From assembly GCF_001270265.1 (NCBI RefSeq), contig NZ_LGAP01000001.1, positions 124,001 to 188,000 of the forward strand: a DNA stretch of 64,000 nt. Direction: 5' to 3'. The DNA comes from Ensifer adhaerens. Its GTDB lineage: Bacteria > Pseudomonadota > Alphaproteobacteria > Rhizobiales > Rhizobiaceae. Positions 27,200 to 35,474 of this stretch are shown here, piece by piece. Under the pieces are notes generated by a model. The model ran no database searches and was not told the DNA's origin. It saw only the letters and a list, made by a program, of their open reading frames with translations. How positions within the stretch are numbered: the stretch's first letter is position 1; every line of letters starts with the position of its first letter. The position numbers and the translations under genes are program-made.

Positions 27200-27652
27200 C
27201 GGCCGGCCAAGGGCTGTCAGCGTCGCATGCACCTGGCCGCGGTGATGGGTCTGGTGGTTGAAGACGTGGGCGAGCGTCGGTCCGAGCTTTTGCGTGATGC
27301 TGACGGGCGTACTAAGCGGCGTGTAGGTGAAGGTGGCCGTAAGCCGCGCCTCGTCGAGGCCGGCGAGCCAGGCGATCATACGCGCATCTTCCCGTTCGCG
27401 GGCGCTGGCAAGACTGGCCAAATCGTCATGGAGCGTGGCGTCGAGCGCCGTCGGCGCGTCGCCTTCGCCGGTGAAGCGCTTCATCCAGATCCGATCCGCG
27501 GCGAGGATATGATTGAGCGTTGCAAGCACCGAGCCGAAGAAGGCACCCTTGCTCTGCCGCAGCTCACTGTCCGGGAGGTCTGCCGCTGCCGCATAGAGCC
27601 GGCGGTTGGCCCAGTTGTTGTAATCGGCGAACATGCGAAAATGATCGAGCAT
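27140..27652 (-). CDS. DinB-family protein
   Basis: The 170-residue protein is a four-helix-bundle DinB/YfiT-like protein. The metal-binding histidines appear as LNHILAADRIW near residue 48 and HVFNHQTHHRGQ near 128-139. Such proteins act as thiol-dependent hydrolases or transferases, or have stress roles; the substrate cannot be told from sequence. It is convergent with the trimodular gene and overlaps its last 60 bp. A separate promoter must lie in 27653-27793, between two divergent genes. Confidence 0.88.
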   Translation of the reverse strand: MLDHFRMFADYNNWANRRLYAAAADLPDSELRQSKGAFFGSVLATLNHILAADRIWMKRFTGEGDAPTALDATLHDDLASLASAREREDARMIAWLAGLDEARLTATFTYTPLSTPVSITQKLGPTLAHVFNHQTHHRGQVHATLTALGRPSIVLDLAFFLWAEGEKWAS

Positions 27653-27793
27653 CTGTTTCTCCTAAGCTGTCGCAAGGCTAGCGCAGATCCGCATTCCTGT
27701 GACGAATGCCACCTATGAAATTTAATGATTTGATCGTTCGACCTGTCTGGCGTCGAATGGAGTAAGACGACCTAATTCTCGCCGGGAGATCAC

Positions 27794-28483
27794 GTGAGCA
27801 GGAAACTCTATTCGCTTTGCGGTGCCGACAGGGCCCGACCTTTCTCGCCGCATGTCTGGAAGACCAAGCTGTCGCTTGCGCACAAGGGGCTCGACTTCGA
27901 CGTCGTGCCGATCGGTTTTACCGAGATCCCCAAGGTGGAGGAGGGCGCTACCAAGCTTGTGCCGCTTCTGCGCGACGGCGAGCGGCTGGTACAGGACAGT
28001 TTCGCGATCGCCGTCTATCTCGATGAGAACTACCCGGACCGACCGTCGCTCTTTGGCGGATCGGGTGGAATGGCCATGGCCCGCTTCGTCGAGGGCTGGT
28101 CGCAGACGACGCTGCATCCGGCGATTGCCCGCATCATCATTAGGGATATCCACGACAGCCTCGATCCGGTCGATCGCGTCTATTTTCGAGAAAGCCGGGA
28201 GGCGCGTTTCGGCACGTCGCTCGAAGCGGTCGCGGAAACCGGCGCTGCCGCCCTTGCGACCTTCTCCGACAAGCTCGAGCCGTTGCGCCATATGCTGAAG
28301 TTTCAGCCCTATCTTGGCGGCGAACGGCCACTCTTTGGCGATTACATCGTCTTCGGCGCGCTGCAATGGGCGCGGATCGTGTCGCCGCAACGCCTGCTTT
28401 CTCCCGCCGATCCGGTCGCCGCCTGGTTCGAGCGCTGCCTCGACCTGCACGGTGGCATAGGCCGCTCTGTGACAGCGGCGTGA
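27794..28483 (+). CDS. Glutathione S-transferase family protein
   Basis: The 229-residue protein starts at GTG 27794. It has a thioredoxin-like N-terminal domain (KLYSLCGADRARPFSPHVWK, then VPLLRDGERLVQDSFAIAVY, with the glutathione-binding Gln-Asp-Ser) and an all-helical C-terminal domain. The layout resembles the etherase-like GST branch (LigE/LigF relatives), but substrate specificity cannot be inferred safely. It is a single gene between dinB-like and ndk. Confidence 0.85.
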   Translation: MSRKLYSLCGADRARPFSPHVWKTKLSLAHKGLDFDVVPIGFTEIPKVEEGATKLVPLLRDGERLVQDSFAIAVYLDENYPDRPSLFGGSGGMAMARFVEGWSQTTLHPAIARIIIRDIHDSLDPVDRVYFRESREARFGTSLEAVAETGAAALATFSDKLEPLRHMLKFQPYLGGERPLFGDYIVFGALQWARIVSPQRLLSPADPVAAWFERCLDLHGGIGRSVTAA

Positions 28484-28521
28484 AACCCGCAACGGTCGCG
28501 GCGAATCGTTAGCGAGCCCCC

Positions 28522-28550
28522 TTGTTTTGCGCAGAATTGGCGGCTAATGA
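28522..28550 (+). promoter_or_regulatory. Weak candidate promoter for ndk
   Basis: TTGTTT (28522-28527) and TAATGA (28545-28550) are 17 bp apart and 36 bp before the ndk start. The spacing fits a housekeeping promoter, but the -10 is poor. Treat as a guess from position and spacing. Confidence 0.25.
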
Positions 28551-28586
28551 ACCGCCACTTCTCAAGAAAACAAGGGATTTGAGCCA

Positions 28587-29009
28587 ATGGCGATTGAACG
28601 TACCTTTTCGATGATCAAGCCGGACGCAACGAAGCGTAACCTGACCGGCGCCATCACCAAGATGCTCGAAGACGCCGGCCTGCGCGTCGTCGCTTCCAAG
28701 CGCGTCTGGATGAGCCGCCGCGAAGCTGAAGGCTTCTACGCTGTCCACAAGGAGCGTCCGTTCTTCGGCGAACTCGTCGAGTCCATGTCCTCCGGCCCGA
28801 CCATCGTTCAGGTTCTCGAAGGCGAAAACGCCATCGCCAAGAACCGCGAAATCATGGGCGCCACCAATCCGGCAAACGCTGACGAAGGCACGATCCGCAA
28901 GGTTCACGCACTTTCGATCGGTGAAAACTCGGTTCACGGTTCTGACGCTCCGGAAACGGCTGTAGAAGAAATCGCCTACTGGTTCTCCGGCACCGAAATC
29001 GTCGGCTGA
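28587..29009 (+). CDS. ndk: Nucleoside diphosphate kinase
   Basis: Ndk transfers the gamma-phosphate between nucleoside tri- and diphosphates and balances NTP pools. The 140-residue protein starts [20 protein letters not shown], has [17 protein letters not shown], and carries the active-site segment [17 protein letters not shown]. The catalytic position, normally the His of NxxHGSD, is present as NSVHGSD near residue 117. The gene is monocistronic with a strong terminator 50 bp downstream. Confidence 0.98.
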   Translation: MAIERTFSMIKPDATKRNLTGAITKMLEDAGLRVVASKRVWMSRREAEGFYAVHKERPFFGELVESMSSGPTIVQVLEGENAIAKNREIMGATNPANADEGTIRKVHALSIGENSVHGSDAPETAVEEIAYWFSGTEIVG

Positions 29010-29058
29010 TTCAAGATCTCCATTTTTAGCCATAACGGCTTGAAATGACTTGAATTTG

Positions 29059-29086
29059 AACCGGAGCGGAAACGCTCCGGTTTTTT
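29059..29086 (+). terminator. Rho-independent terminator after ndk
   Basis: Stem CCGGAGCG / CGCTCCGG (29061-29068, 29073-29080), loop GAAA, followed by six Ts. It ends where the convergent lipoprotein gene stops. Confidence 0.9.
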
Positions 29087-29595
29087 CATATCGGGCATTT
29101 CGCCGTTTCGAAATGTTCGGGTGCCCTGCCGTCTTTGAAAACGGCTGGATTCTTGTCGTAGCCGGGCCCTTCGACGAGCGGCTTCGCCGGCAGGATATCT
29201 TGGTCGACATCGGAGACCACTGTGATCTCCAGTTTCTGCAGCGTTTCGCCGGCAGGTCCTTTCACCTCGATCGTTACCGCATAGGGCCTTTCCTTTTTCA
29301 CACAGGTCAAATCAGGGCTTTCCAGCACCACCCTGTCGAGCTTTGGAAAAAGCTTGCGCGTCAGCGTGAGCGGCTTTCCGCCCACCGGGTTCTCGAAGGT
29401 GGCAATGACGACGCTGCCCTCGGGCACGGGCTCTGTTTTCTGAAGCGTGATCGTGTAGACAGCATAGGCGAGGCGATAGTTGAAGACGAACATCTTGCCC
29501 GTCAGCTTCAGCGGATCAGGGCCGGTCTCGCGCTGACAGCCGCCGGCGGTGAGTGCGACGATGGTCGCTGCCAATATACCGATCATCCTCGTCAT
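29086..29595 (-). CDS. Putative lipoprotein of unknown function
   Basis: The 169-residue protein begins MTRMIGILAATIVALTAGGC, with a lipobox ending in Cys, so it is probably a lipoprotein anchored in the periplasm. The mature part is a beta-rich domain with repeated Val/Thr strands and two later cysteines (LTCVKKERPY and the final FETAKCPI). I recognise no named family. GGAGGAAACGG precedes the ATG, which also supports rejecting the longer frame to 29727. It overlaps the upstream CGNR gene by four bases, so the two are translationally coupled. Confidence 0.75.
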   Translation of the reverse strand: MTRMIGILAATIVALTAGGCQRETGPDPLKLTGKMFVFNYRLAYAVYTITLQKTEPVPEGSVVIATFENPVGGKPLTLTRKLFPKLDRVVLESPDLTCVKKERPYAVTIEVKGPAGETLQKLEITVVSDVDQDILPAKPLVEGPGYDKNPAVFKDGRAPEHFETAKCPI

Positions 29596-30152
29596 CGGCC
29601 CGTTTCCTCCTTGTTGCGTTGGTAGTGGCGCTTGGCCTTGTTGCGATTGCCGCAGACGGCCATGTCGCACCACGTCCGGCTGCTGTTGCGGCTGCGGTCG
29701 AGAAACAGCCACCCGCAATTCGGACAAATCTTCAGCCGGTCAGGCTCGGGGCTGGCGGCAAGGCTGAGGGCGGATTGCGCCGTCGCCGTGTCGAGCGGAA
29801 GCGGGCCGCCAGGATGCACCGGACCGCGCAGAACGGCGGCGATCGCCTCGAGCAAGTCGGCGAGCAACTCCGGTCGTCCGTTAGCCGATATCGCCGCGCG
29901 AAAGTGCCGGTCGGTCGCCTCGCGCAGCCTCAAGAGCCCGGCCCGGCTTTCTGCAACAACCGGGGCCAGCGGACCGAAGCGGGTGCTTTCCGCTCCGAAA
30001 CGGTTCGCAGCATCCGCAAAGGAATCCATCGCGGCAACGTCGGCGAAGCGATCTATACGCCTTGCGGCATCAAAGCGCAGAATGACGGAGTTGGCGACAT
30101 CCAGCGCGAGCGCGCCGCCGGCAAATCGGTGTGCGGTCCAGGTGAAGGTCAT
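29592..30152 (-). CDS. ABATE/CGNR zinc-finger regulator
   Basis: The 186-residue protein has an N-terminal ABATE-type helical domain (FAGGALALDVANSVILR) and a C-terminal CGNR zinc finger: Cys143, Cys146, Cys162 and Cys167 in the segments CPNCGWLF and WCDMAVCGNR, followed by NKAKRHYQRNK. CGNR proteins are treated as stress- or ligand-responsive DNA-binding regulators; targets are mostly unstudied. Its start lies 10 bp from a long inverted repeat shared with the divergent permease gene, so autoregulation and control of that permease are likely. It overlaps the downstream lipoprotein gene by 4 bp. Confidence 0.88.
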   Translation of the reverse strand: MTFTWTAHRFAGGALALDVANSVILRFDAARRIDRFADVAAMDSFADAANRFGAESTRFGPLAPVVAESRAGLLRLREATDRHFRAAISANGRPELLADLLEAIAAVLRGPVHPGGPLPLDTATAQSALSLAASPEPDRLKICPNCGWLFLDRSRNSSRTWCDMAVCGNRNKAKRHYQRNKEETGR

Positions 30153-30162
30153 GAGTCATTCC

Positions 30163-30190
30163 TAACTAGCAAAAACGATTTTACCAGTTA
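30163..30190. promoter_or_regulatory. Probable operator between the CGNR regulator and the LivH-type permease
   Basis: Left arm TAACTAGCAAAA (30163-30174) and right arm TTTTACCAGTTA (30179-30190) match as inverted copies at 10 of 12 positions, with spacer ACGA. It fills most of the 67-bp divergent gap. The symmetry and position point to a dimeric repressor site controlling both directions. Confidence 0.65.
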
Positions 30191-30219
30191 TATTGATGTT
30201 GTCACGCTCCGGATGTGCC

Positions 30220-31116
30220 ATGCTCTATTTCCTGCAGCAGATCGCCAATGCCGTCCCGATCGCCGCGCTCTATGCGGCGCTGGCCTTCGGCTATGCCATC
30301 GCCTTCGCCGTGACCCGCCGGGCCGATCTCACCTACGGCGCCCTCTTTGCCTTCTCCGGCCAGATGTTCGTGCTGTTTGCGGATTTCGGCTGGAACCGGC
30401 TGTGGCTGGTGCTGCCGGCAGCGCTCGGCCTCGGCGCTGCCGCCGGTTTGACGCTCGGTGTTGGGGCAGGGCTTGTCGCCGGGCGTTACGTGATGCGCCC
30501 GCTCGCCTTCTCGTCAGCCAACACTGTCGTCGTCGCATCGCTCGGCAGCCTGCTGGTGCTGATGGAAACGGCGCGGCTGGCCTCCGAAACGAAGAGCCTG
30601 TGGCTGCCGCCGTTTCTGAACGGCAACATCGTCTTCTGGCCCGATCCGCGCTTTCCGGTGACGCTGACCGTTATCCAGTTGCTCAACACGCTGTTGATGG
30701 TGGCGCTGGTCGCTGCCGGTCACTGGTTCCTGACGCATTCGCGCGCGGGCCGCTCATGGCGAGCGGTCTCCGAAGATCGTGGCGCGGCCGCTCTTTGCGG
30801 CATCAATGCGGCCAGCGTCTATATCGCTGCTTATGGTGCCGCGTCGCTGATCGCCGCCTGCTGCGGTATCCTGGCTGCGTCCTATTATGGCAACATGGAT
30901 TTCGGCACCGGGCTCACGTTCGGTGTCAAAGTGCTGTTTATCGCCGCGATCGGCGGCCAGACATCGCCGCTTTACGCCGCGCTCGGCGCAGCCGCCATCG
31001 GCCTTCTCGAAACACTCTGGGGGGCCTATGGCCCGATGCTCTGGCGGGATTTTGCGATCTTCGGCTTCCTCGTCATCGTGCTCGCCGTGACGCGACAGGA
31101 AAAGGCCATCCCGTGA
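30220..31116 (+). CDS. LivH-type ABC transporter permease (orphan)
   Basis: The 298-residue protein is a multi-pass inner-membrane permease of the branched-chain amino-acid (LivH) family: IANAVPIAALYAALAFGYAI at the N terminus, AVSEDRGAAALCGINAASVY (the coupling-helix region facing the ATPase) near residue 185, and GVKVLFIAAIGGQTSPLYAA after it. No ATPase, LivM partner or binding protein is encoded nearby, so it must work with partners elsewhere or be a remnant. ATG 30220 is preferred because 30193/30196 would start right at the operator; neither has a strong ribosome binding site. Confidence 0.82.
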   Translation: MLYFLQQIANAVPIAALYAALAFGYAIAFAVTRRADLTYGALFAFSGQMFVLFADFGWNRLWLVLPAALGLGAAAGLTLGVGAGLVAGRYVMRPLAFSSANTVVVASLGSLLVLMETARLASETKSLWLPPFLNGNIVFWPDPRFPVTLTVIQLLNTLLMVALVAAGHWFLTHSRAGRSWRAVSEDRGAAALCGINAASVYIAAYGAASLIAACCGILAASYYGNMDFGTGLTFGVKVLFIAAIGGQTSPLYAALGAAAIGLLETLWGAYGPMLWRDFAIFGFLVIVLAVTRQEKAIP

Positions 31117-31144
31117 TCCGCGCGTGGAGCATCGATCCCGCGCG

Positions 31145-31621
31145 TCAGCGCTTCCAGCGATCGCGCGCCGTATCGTCGGCATCCTTGGCGCTGACCCAGC
31201 TGCCGGTCGTGCCATCGGTCAAGTGTTCCTTCTTCCAGAAGGGCGCAGATGTCTTCAGGAAGTCCATGATGAAGTTGGCGCCATCGAAGGCCGCCTGGCG
31301 ATGGGGCGAGGCGGTGACCACGAGCACGATGTTTTCGCCAGGATTGATCCTGCCATAGCGATGGATCGCCGTTGCTGCCTGCAGCCCGAAGCGTTCGACC
31401 GCCAACCTGCAGATGCGTTCGATTTCGGCCTCGGCCATCCCGGGGTAATGCTCTAGTTCGAGAGCGGCAAGCGTGCCCGCTTCGTCGCGGCAGAGGCCTG
31501 AAAACGTCACGACCGCCCCGATGTCAGGGCGGTCGGAAGAAAGCTTGGAAACCTCGGCCGAAAGGTCGAAATCCTCGCGCTGCACACGCACGGTGACGGG
31601 CGCGCCCATGGTGTCAGCCAC
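31145..31621 (-). CDS. moaE: Molybdopterin synthase catalytic subunit MoaE
   Basis: MoaE and MoaD form molybdopterin synthase, which inserts the dithiolene sulfurs into precursor Z. The 158-residue protein has the MoaE motifs VVTFSGLCRD, LELEHYPGMAEAEIERI, RYGRINPGENIVLV and the C-terminal FWKKEHLTDG with the catalytic Lys. GTG 31621 overlaps the moaD end by 8 bp; ATG 31609 is an equally possible start. It is the last gene of the pgsA-moaD-moaE group and convergent with the permease gene. Confidence 0.95.
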   Translation of the reverse strand: MADTMGAPVTVRVQREDFDLSAEVSKLSSDRPDIGAVVTFSGLCRDEAGTLAALELEHYPGMAEAEIERICRLAVERFGLQAATAIHRYGRINPGENIVLVVTASPHRQAAFDGANFIMDFLKTSAPFWKKEHLTDGTTGSWVSAKDADDTARDRWKR

Positions 31622-31874
31622 CGGTCATCGGCGGGAAGAGGGCGATCTCGCGCGCACCGGCGATCGGTTCGCCATGCTCGACATGTTCCTGGTTGATCGC
31701 CGCGCGGATGACGTTCTGGTGCTCGAGCGCCGTCTCGTATTCCTCCCCCAGTGTCTTCAGATGCGCAAGCAGGTCGGCAACGGTGACGACATCAGCCGGA
31801 ACCTCCAGCGTTTCCTCACCCTTGCCGATGCGTTCGCGCACCCAGGAGAAATAGACGAGATTGACGGTGCTCAT
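31614..31874 (-). CDS. moaD: Molybdopterin synthase sulfur carrier subunit MoaD
   Basis: This 86-residue ubiquitin-like sulfur carrier starts MSTVNLVYFSWVRERIGKGE and ends in the obligatory Gly-Gly (IALFPPMTGG), which is thiocarboxylated before donating sulfur within MoaE. The ATG overlaps the pgsA stop by four bases (ATGA), and the 3' end overlaps moaE by eight, so all three are probably translated from one message. Confidence 0.95.
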   Translation of the reverse strand: MSTVNLVYFSWVRERIGKGEETLEVPADVVTVADLLAHLKTLGEEYETALEHQNVIRAAINQEHVEHGEPIAGAREIALFPPMTGG

Positions 31875-32458
31875 TCGTTGACCACGTGCTTCAGGCCGGC
31901 GCGGAAATAGTCGTAGCCGCTGTAGAGCGTGATCGCCGCGGCGATCCATAGCAATACGATACCGGCCTCTGTCGTATAGGGCAGGATCTTGTCGCCAGCG
32001 GGGCCAGCCAGCAGGAACACGATCGCCACCATCTGAATCGTCGTCTTCCACTTGGCGATGCGGGTTACCGGAACGCTGACCTTGAGTGCAGCCAGATACT
32101 CGCGCAGGCCCGATACCAGGATTTCACGGCACAGGATGATGATCGCGGCCCAGATCGACCAACCGGCGATTGTCTGGTCAGCGGCGACGAGCAGCAGGAT
32201 CGAGGCGACCAAGAGCTTGTCGGCAATCGGGTCGAGCATCTTGCCGATGTTCGAGGTCTGATTCCAGATGCGGGCGAGATAGCCGTCGAAGAAGTCGGTG
32301 ATCGAGGCGATGGCAAAGAGAATGACCGCCGTCCAGCGTGCGAAATCCGAACTGTGCAGCCGGCCTTCGATGAAGAAGCAAAGCACGATCAGCGGCACGA
32401 TCAGGATTCGGAAATAGGTGAGCAGGTTCGGGATGCTGTAGGCGACGGGCTTGGCCAT
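31871..32458 (-). CDS. pgsA: CDP-diacylglycerol-glycerol-3-phosphate 3-phosphatidyltransferase PgsA
   Basis: PgsA makes phosphatidylglycerophosphate, the first committed step to phosphatidylglycerol. The 195-residue membrane enzyme starts MAKPVAYSIPNLLTYFRILI and carries the CDP-alcohol phosphotransferase motif D-G-x2-A-R-x8-G-x3-D-x3-D as DGYLARIWNQTSNIGKMLDP with D following in IADK. Four or more TM segments are visible. Its product feeds MprF, encoded 11 kb away. It heads an overlapping pgsA-moaD-moaE unit. Confidence 0.96.
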   Translation of the reverse strand: MAKPVAYSIPNLLTYFRILIVPLIVLCFFIEGRLHSSDFARWTAVILFAIASITDFFDGYLARIWNQTSNIGKMLDPIADKLLVASILLLVAADQTIAGWSIWAAIIILCREILVSGLREYLAALKVSVPVTRIAKWKTTIQMVAIVFLLAGPAGDKILPYTTEAGIVLLWIAAAITLYSGYDYFRAGLKHVVNE

Positions 32459-32583
32459 GGATTCGGGTTCTCTGTCTTCCTCGGAGGTACAGAATGACTT
32501 TGCGGCCCTCAGGTCAACAAATCATTGTGCGAAGGTTGTCATAATTGGCGCATCTCACCTGAACGTCGGGTGAATTGCCATCG

Positions 32584-32688
32584 CGTAATTCTTTAAATCG
32601 GCGTCGATTTGACGGCGAAATTATGCAGCAAGTTTGAAGCTTTACAGCGTCCTTTGCGCGTCATCTTCGACGCGCGGCGCTGTAAAGG
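32584..32688 (-). repeat. Palindromic mosaic element, copy B (inverted relative to copy A)
   Basis: Read on the minus strand this starts TTTACAGCGCCGCGCGTC and continues with GATGACGCGC, AGGACGCTGTAA, AACTTGCTGCATAATTT and CGATTTAAAGAATTA, matching copy A (23378-23482) segment by segment and keeping the paired arms. It fills about half of the 230-bp gap between uvrC and pgsA. Its outer arm ends two bases before the uvrC stop codon (32689-32691). Confidence 0.8.
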
Positions 32689-34713
32689 TCATTTTGCCGC
32701 GTCCTCGTGGAAGTGCTCGTAAACCAGCCGGGCGACGGCCTCGGAAATGCCGTTGACCGCCATCAGGTCGTTCATCCCGGCGCGGGAAACGGCCTTGGCG
32801 GTACCGAAATGGGTGAGCAGAGCGCGTTTACGCGTCGGCCCGACGCCGGCGATCTCGTCCAGCGGGTTCTTGACCATCTCCTTCTTGCGTCGGGCGCGGT
32901 GCGAGCCGATGGCAAAGCGGTGCGCTTCGTCGCGCAGACGCTGGATGAAATAGAGCACTGGGTCTCGTGGCGGCAGCGTGAAGCTGTCGCGCCCGAGCGC
33001 AAAGAAACGCTCGCGCCCAGCATCGCGGTCGACGCCCTTGGCAACGCCGATCGCCGTCACGCAGTCCTCGACATCAAGTTCTTTGAGGATCGCACGCACG
33101 GCGGTCATCTGTCCCTGGCCGCCGTCGATCAGGATGACGTCCGGCCAGGCCGGGAAGGCGGCGTCGTCGGCGATCTCGGCTGTCCGGTCCGGCTTGCCTT
33201 CTTCCTTGAGCAGGCGCGAGAAGCGACGGGTCATCACCTCGCGCATCATGCCGAAGTCGTCGCCGGGCGTGATGTCGGTCGATTTGATGTTGAACTTGCG
33301 GTACTGGCCTTTGACGAAGCCTTCGGGGCCGGCGACCACCATGCCGCCGACGGCATTGGTGCCCATGATGTGCGAGTTGTCGTAGATCTCGATCCGGCGT
33401 GGTGCGCGCTCAAGCTTGAACGTTTCGGCAAAGCCTTCGAGCAGTCGCGACTGCGATGCGGTTTCCGCCAGCTTGCGGCCATGCGCCTCGCGGGCGTTGG
33501 CAAGCGCATGGTCGACAAGGTCCTTCTTCTCGCCGCGTTGCGGCACCTGGATCGACACCTTGTAACCGGACTTTTCGCTGAGCGCCTGGCCGAGCAACTC
33601 CTGTTCCTCGACAGCCTCGCACAAGAGGATCTGTCGCGGACAGGGCTTGTCGTCATAGAACTGCGCGAGAAACGCCGAAAGCACTTCCGCGGTCGGCAGC
33701 GATGGGTCCGCCTTCGGGAAATAGGCGCGGTTGCCCCAGTTCTGTCCGGTGCGGAAGAAGAACACCTGGATACAGGAGGTGCCGCCTTCGTGGTGGATCG
33801 CAAAGACGTCGGCCTCTTCGACGCCGGCCGGATTAATGCCCTGGTGGCTCTGCACGTGGCTGAGCGCCGCGAGCCGGTCGCGATAAAGTGCTGCGCGTTC
33901 GAAGTCGAGATTTTCGGAGGCCTCGCCCATCGCCGCCGCGATCGTCGCCTTCACAGCCTGGCTCTTGCCAGAGAGGAAGTCCTTGGCCTCACGCACGAGT
34001 TCGGCATAACCCTCATTGCTGATTTCGCCCGTGCAGGGCGCCGAACAGCGCTTGATCTGATGCAGAAGACAGGGACGCGTGCGCGTCTCGAAGACGCTGT
34101 CGGTGCAGGTCCTTAAAAGGAAGGCGCGCTGCAGCGAATTGATCGTGCGCCCGACGGCGCCGGCCGAGGCGAAGGGGCCGAAATAGTCGCCCTTTCGGCT
34201 GCGCGCGCCGCGATGTTTGTAAAGGGCGGGTGCACGGCTGTCGCCGGTGACCAGAATATAGGGAAAGGATTTGTCGTCGCGCAGAAGCACGTTGAAGCGC
34301 GGCCGCAGGCGCTTGATCAGGTTGGCTTCGAGCAGAAGCGCCTCGATCTCGGTGCGGGTCGTGACGAACTCCATGTTCGCGGTTTCGCGAATCATCCGCG
34401 AAATGCGGTTGGAGTGGCCGCGGCCCTGGGCGTAGTTGCCGACGCGCTTCTTCAGGCTGCGTGCCTTGCCGACATAAAGGACGTCGCCGGCGTCGTTGAA
34501 CATGCGATAGACGCCGGGGCCATTCGGAAGCCGCTTCACGAAGGCCTGGATCAATTCGGCGCCTTTGAGCCCCTCGACCTCATTGCGATTCTCGGCCCAT
34601 TCGATAGCCGGACCTGCGGGCGCGCCTTCCGGCGCCTCGATCAGGTCGTCGTCGTCTTCGGCATCATTGCCGTCATAGAGGATGCCGCCGTCGGTCGGCA
34701 CGCGTCCGTTCAT
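32689..34713 (-). CDS. uvrC: Excinuclease ABC subunit C UvrC
   Basis: UvrC makes both incisions in nucleotide excision repair. The 674-residue protein has an extra acidic N-terminal tail (about residues 1-60), the GIY-YIG nuclease ([20 protein letters not shown], residues 70-90), a Cys-rich stretch ([15 protein letters not shown]), a UVR motif ([20 protein letters not shown]), the RNase H-like nuclease ([22 protein letters not shown]) and C-terminal helix-hairpin-helix repeats ([17 protein letters not shown]). Its ATG overlaps the stop of the upstream SDR gene by four bases. Confidence 0.97.
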   Translation of the reverse strand: MNGRVPTDGGILYDGNDAEDDDDLIEAPEGAPAGPAIEWAENRNEVEGLKGAELIQAFVKRLPNGPGVYRMFNDAGDVLYVGKARSLKKRVGNYAQGRGHSNRISRMIRETANMEFVTTRTEIEALLLEANLIKRLRPRFNVLLRDDKSFPYILVTGDSRAPALYKHRGARSRKGDYFGPFASAGAVGRTINSLQRAFLLRTCTDSVFETRTRPCLLHQIKRCSAPCTGEISNEGYAELVREAKDFLSGKSQAVKATIAAAMGEASENLDFERAALYRDRLAALSHVQSHQGINPAGVEEADVFAIHHEGGTSCIQVFFFRTGQNWGNRAYFPKADPSLPTAEVLSAFLAQFYDDKPCPRQILLCEAVEEQELLGQALSEKSGYKVSIQVPQRGEKKDLVDHALANAREAHGRKLAETASQSRLLEGFAETFKLERAPRRIEIYDNSHIMGTNAVGGMVVAGPEGFVKGQYRKFNIKSTDITPGDDFGMMREVMTRRFSRLLKEEGKPDRTAEIADDAAFPAWPDVILIDGGQGQMTAVRAILKELDVEDCVTAIGVAKGVDRDAGRERFFALGRDSFTLPPRDPVLYFIQRLRDEAHRFAIGSHRARRKKEMVKNPLDEIAGVGPTRKRALLTHFGTAKAVSRAGMNDLMAVNGISEAVARLVYEHFHEDAAK

Positions 34714-35474
34714 TCCACTATCTCCCTGATGTCGGGCGTCTCCCAGGCGAGGTGCTGGCCGCCGTCGAGCGCGATCATCTGTCCGGTAATCGACGGTGTG
34801 CCGAAAAGGAAGCGGATCGTCCGCCCGAATTCGCCAAGCGCCGGACCGCGCCTCAGAATCAGCGCATCGACCTGTGCCTGGAAATCGCGAGGATCCTGCC
34901 GCTCATTCGGCAATGTCGGCCCTGGGCCGATGCCGTTGACGCGAATATCCGGCGCAAGTGCCTGAGCCATCGTTTGTGTTGCCGTCCACAGCGCGGACTT
35001 GGATAACATATAGGAATAAAAGCGCGGGTTTGGAGACCAGACGCGCTGGTCGATCACATTGATGACGAGGCCCGAGACGCCGCGCGGCAATTGGCGGGCA
35101 AAATCGCGAGCGAGCAGGGACGGGGCTTTCACGTGCAAAGCGAAATGGCGATCCCATACTTTCTCGTCGAAAGCGTCGAGGCTATCCTTCTTGAACAGCG
35201 AGGCATTGTTGACGATCAGGTCGATCGGACCGATCGCCTCATTGACTTGCGCCATCAGTGCCGCGGTTTCCCGTGTGTCGGTCAGATCGGCCTTCACCGC
35301 AACGGCGCCGACTCCTCTTTCCGTCAATGAGGCCGCAATAGACTTCGCCTCATCAAGCGAGCCATTGGCATGGATTGCGACCGCGAAGCCATGGGCCGCG
35401 AGGTCTTCAACTATAGCCTTGCCGATCCGTTTGGCGCCACCGGTTACGAGTGCCGCCTTCAGTGCTTTCTTCAA
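34710..35474 (-). CDS. Short-chain dehydrogenase, pteridine-reductase/FolM-like
   Basis: From TTG 35474 the protein has 254 residues. It shows [20 protein letters not shown] at the N terminus; the G-x3-R-I-G version of the cofactor motif, with Arg, is typical of pteridine reductases and FolM rather than FabG. Also present are IVNNASLF and the active-site YMLSK. A dihydrofolate or dihydromonapterin reductase role is therefore plausible, which would fit the nearby moa genes only loosely. The start is uncertain: an in-frame ATG at 35561 adds 29 residues unlike the family. It overlaps uvrC by 4 bp. Confidence 0.82.
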   Translation of the reverse strand: MKKALKAALVTGGAKRIGKAIVEDLAAHGFAVAIHANGSLDEAKSIAASLTERGVGAVAVKADLTDTRETAALMAQVNEAIGPIDLIVNNASLFKKDSLDAFDEKVWDRHFALHVKAPSLLARDFARQLPRGVSGLVINVIDQRVWSPNPRFYSYMLSKSALWTATQTMAQALAPDIRVNGIGPGPTLPNERQDPRDFQAQVDALILRRGPALGEFGRTIRFLFGTPSITGQMIALDGGQHLAWETPDIREIVE

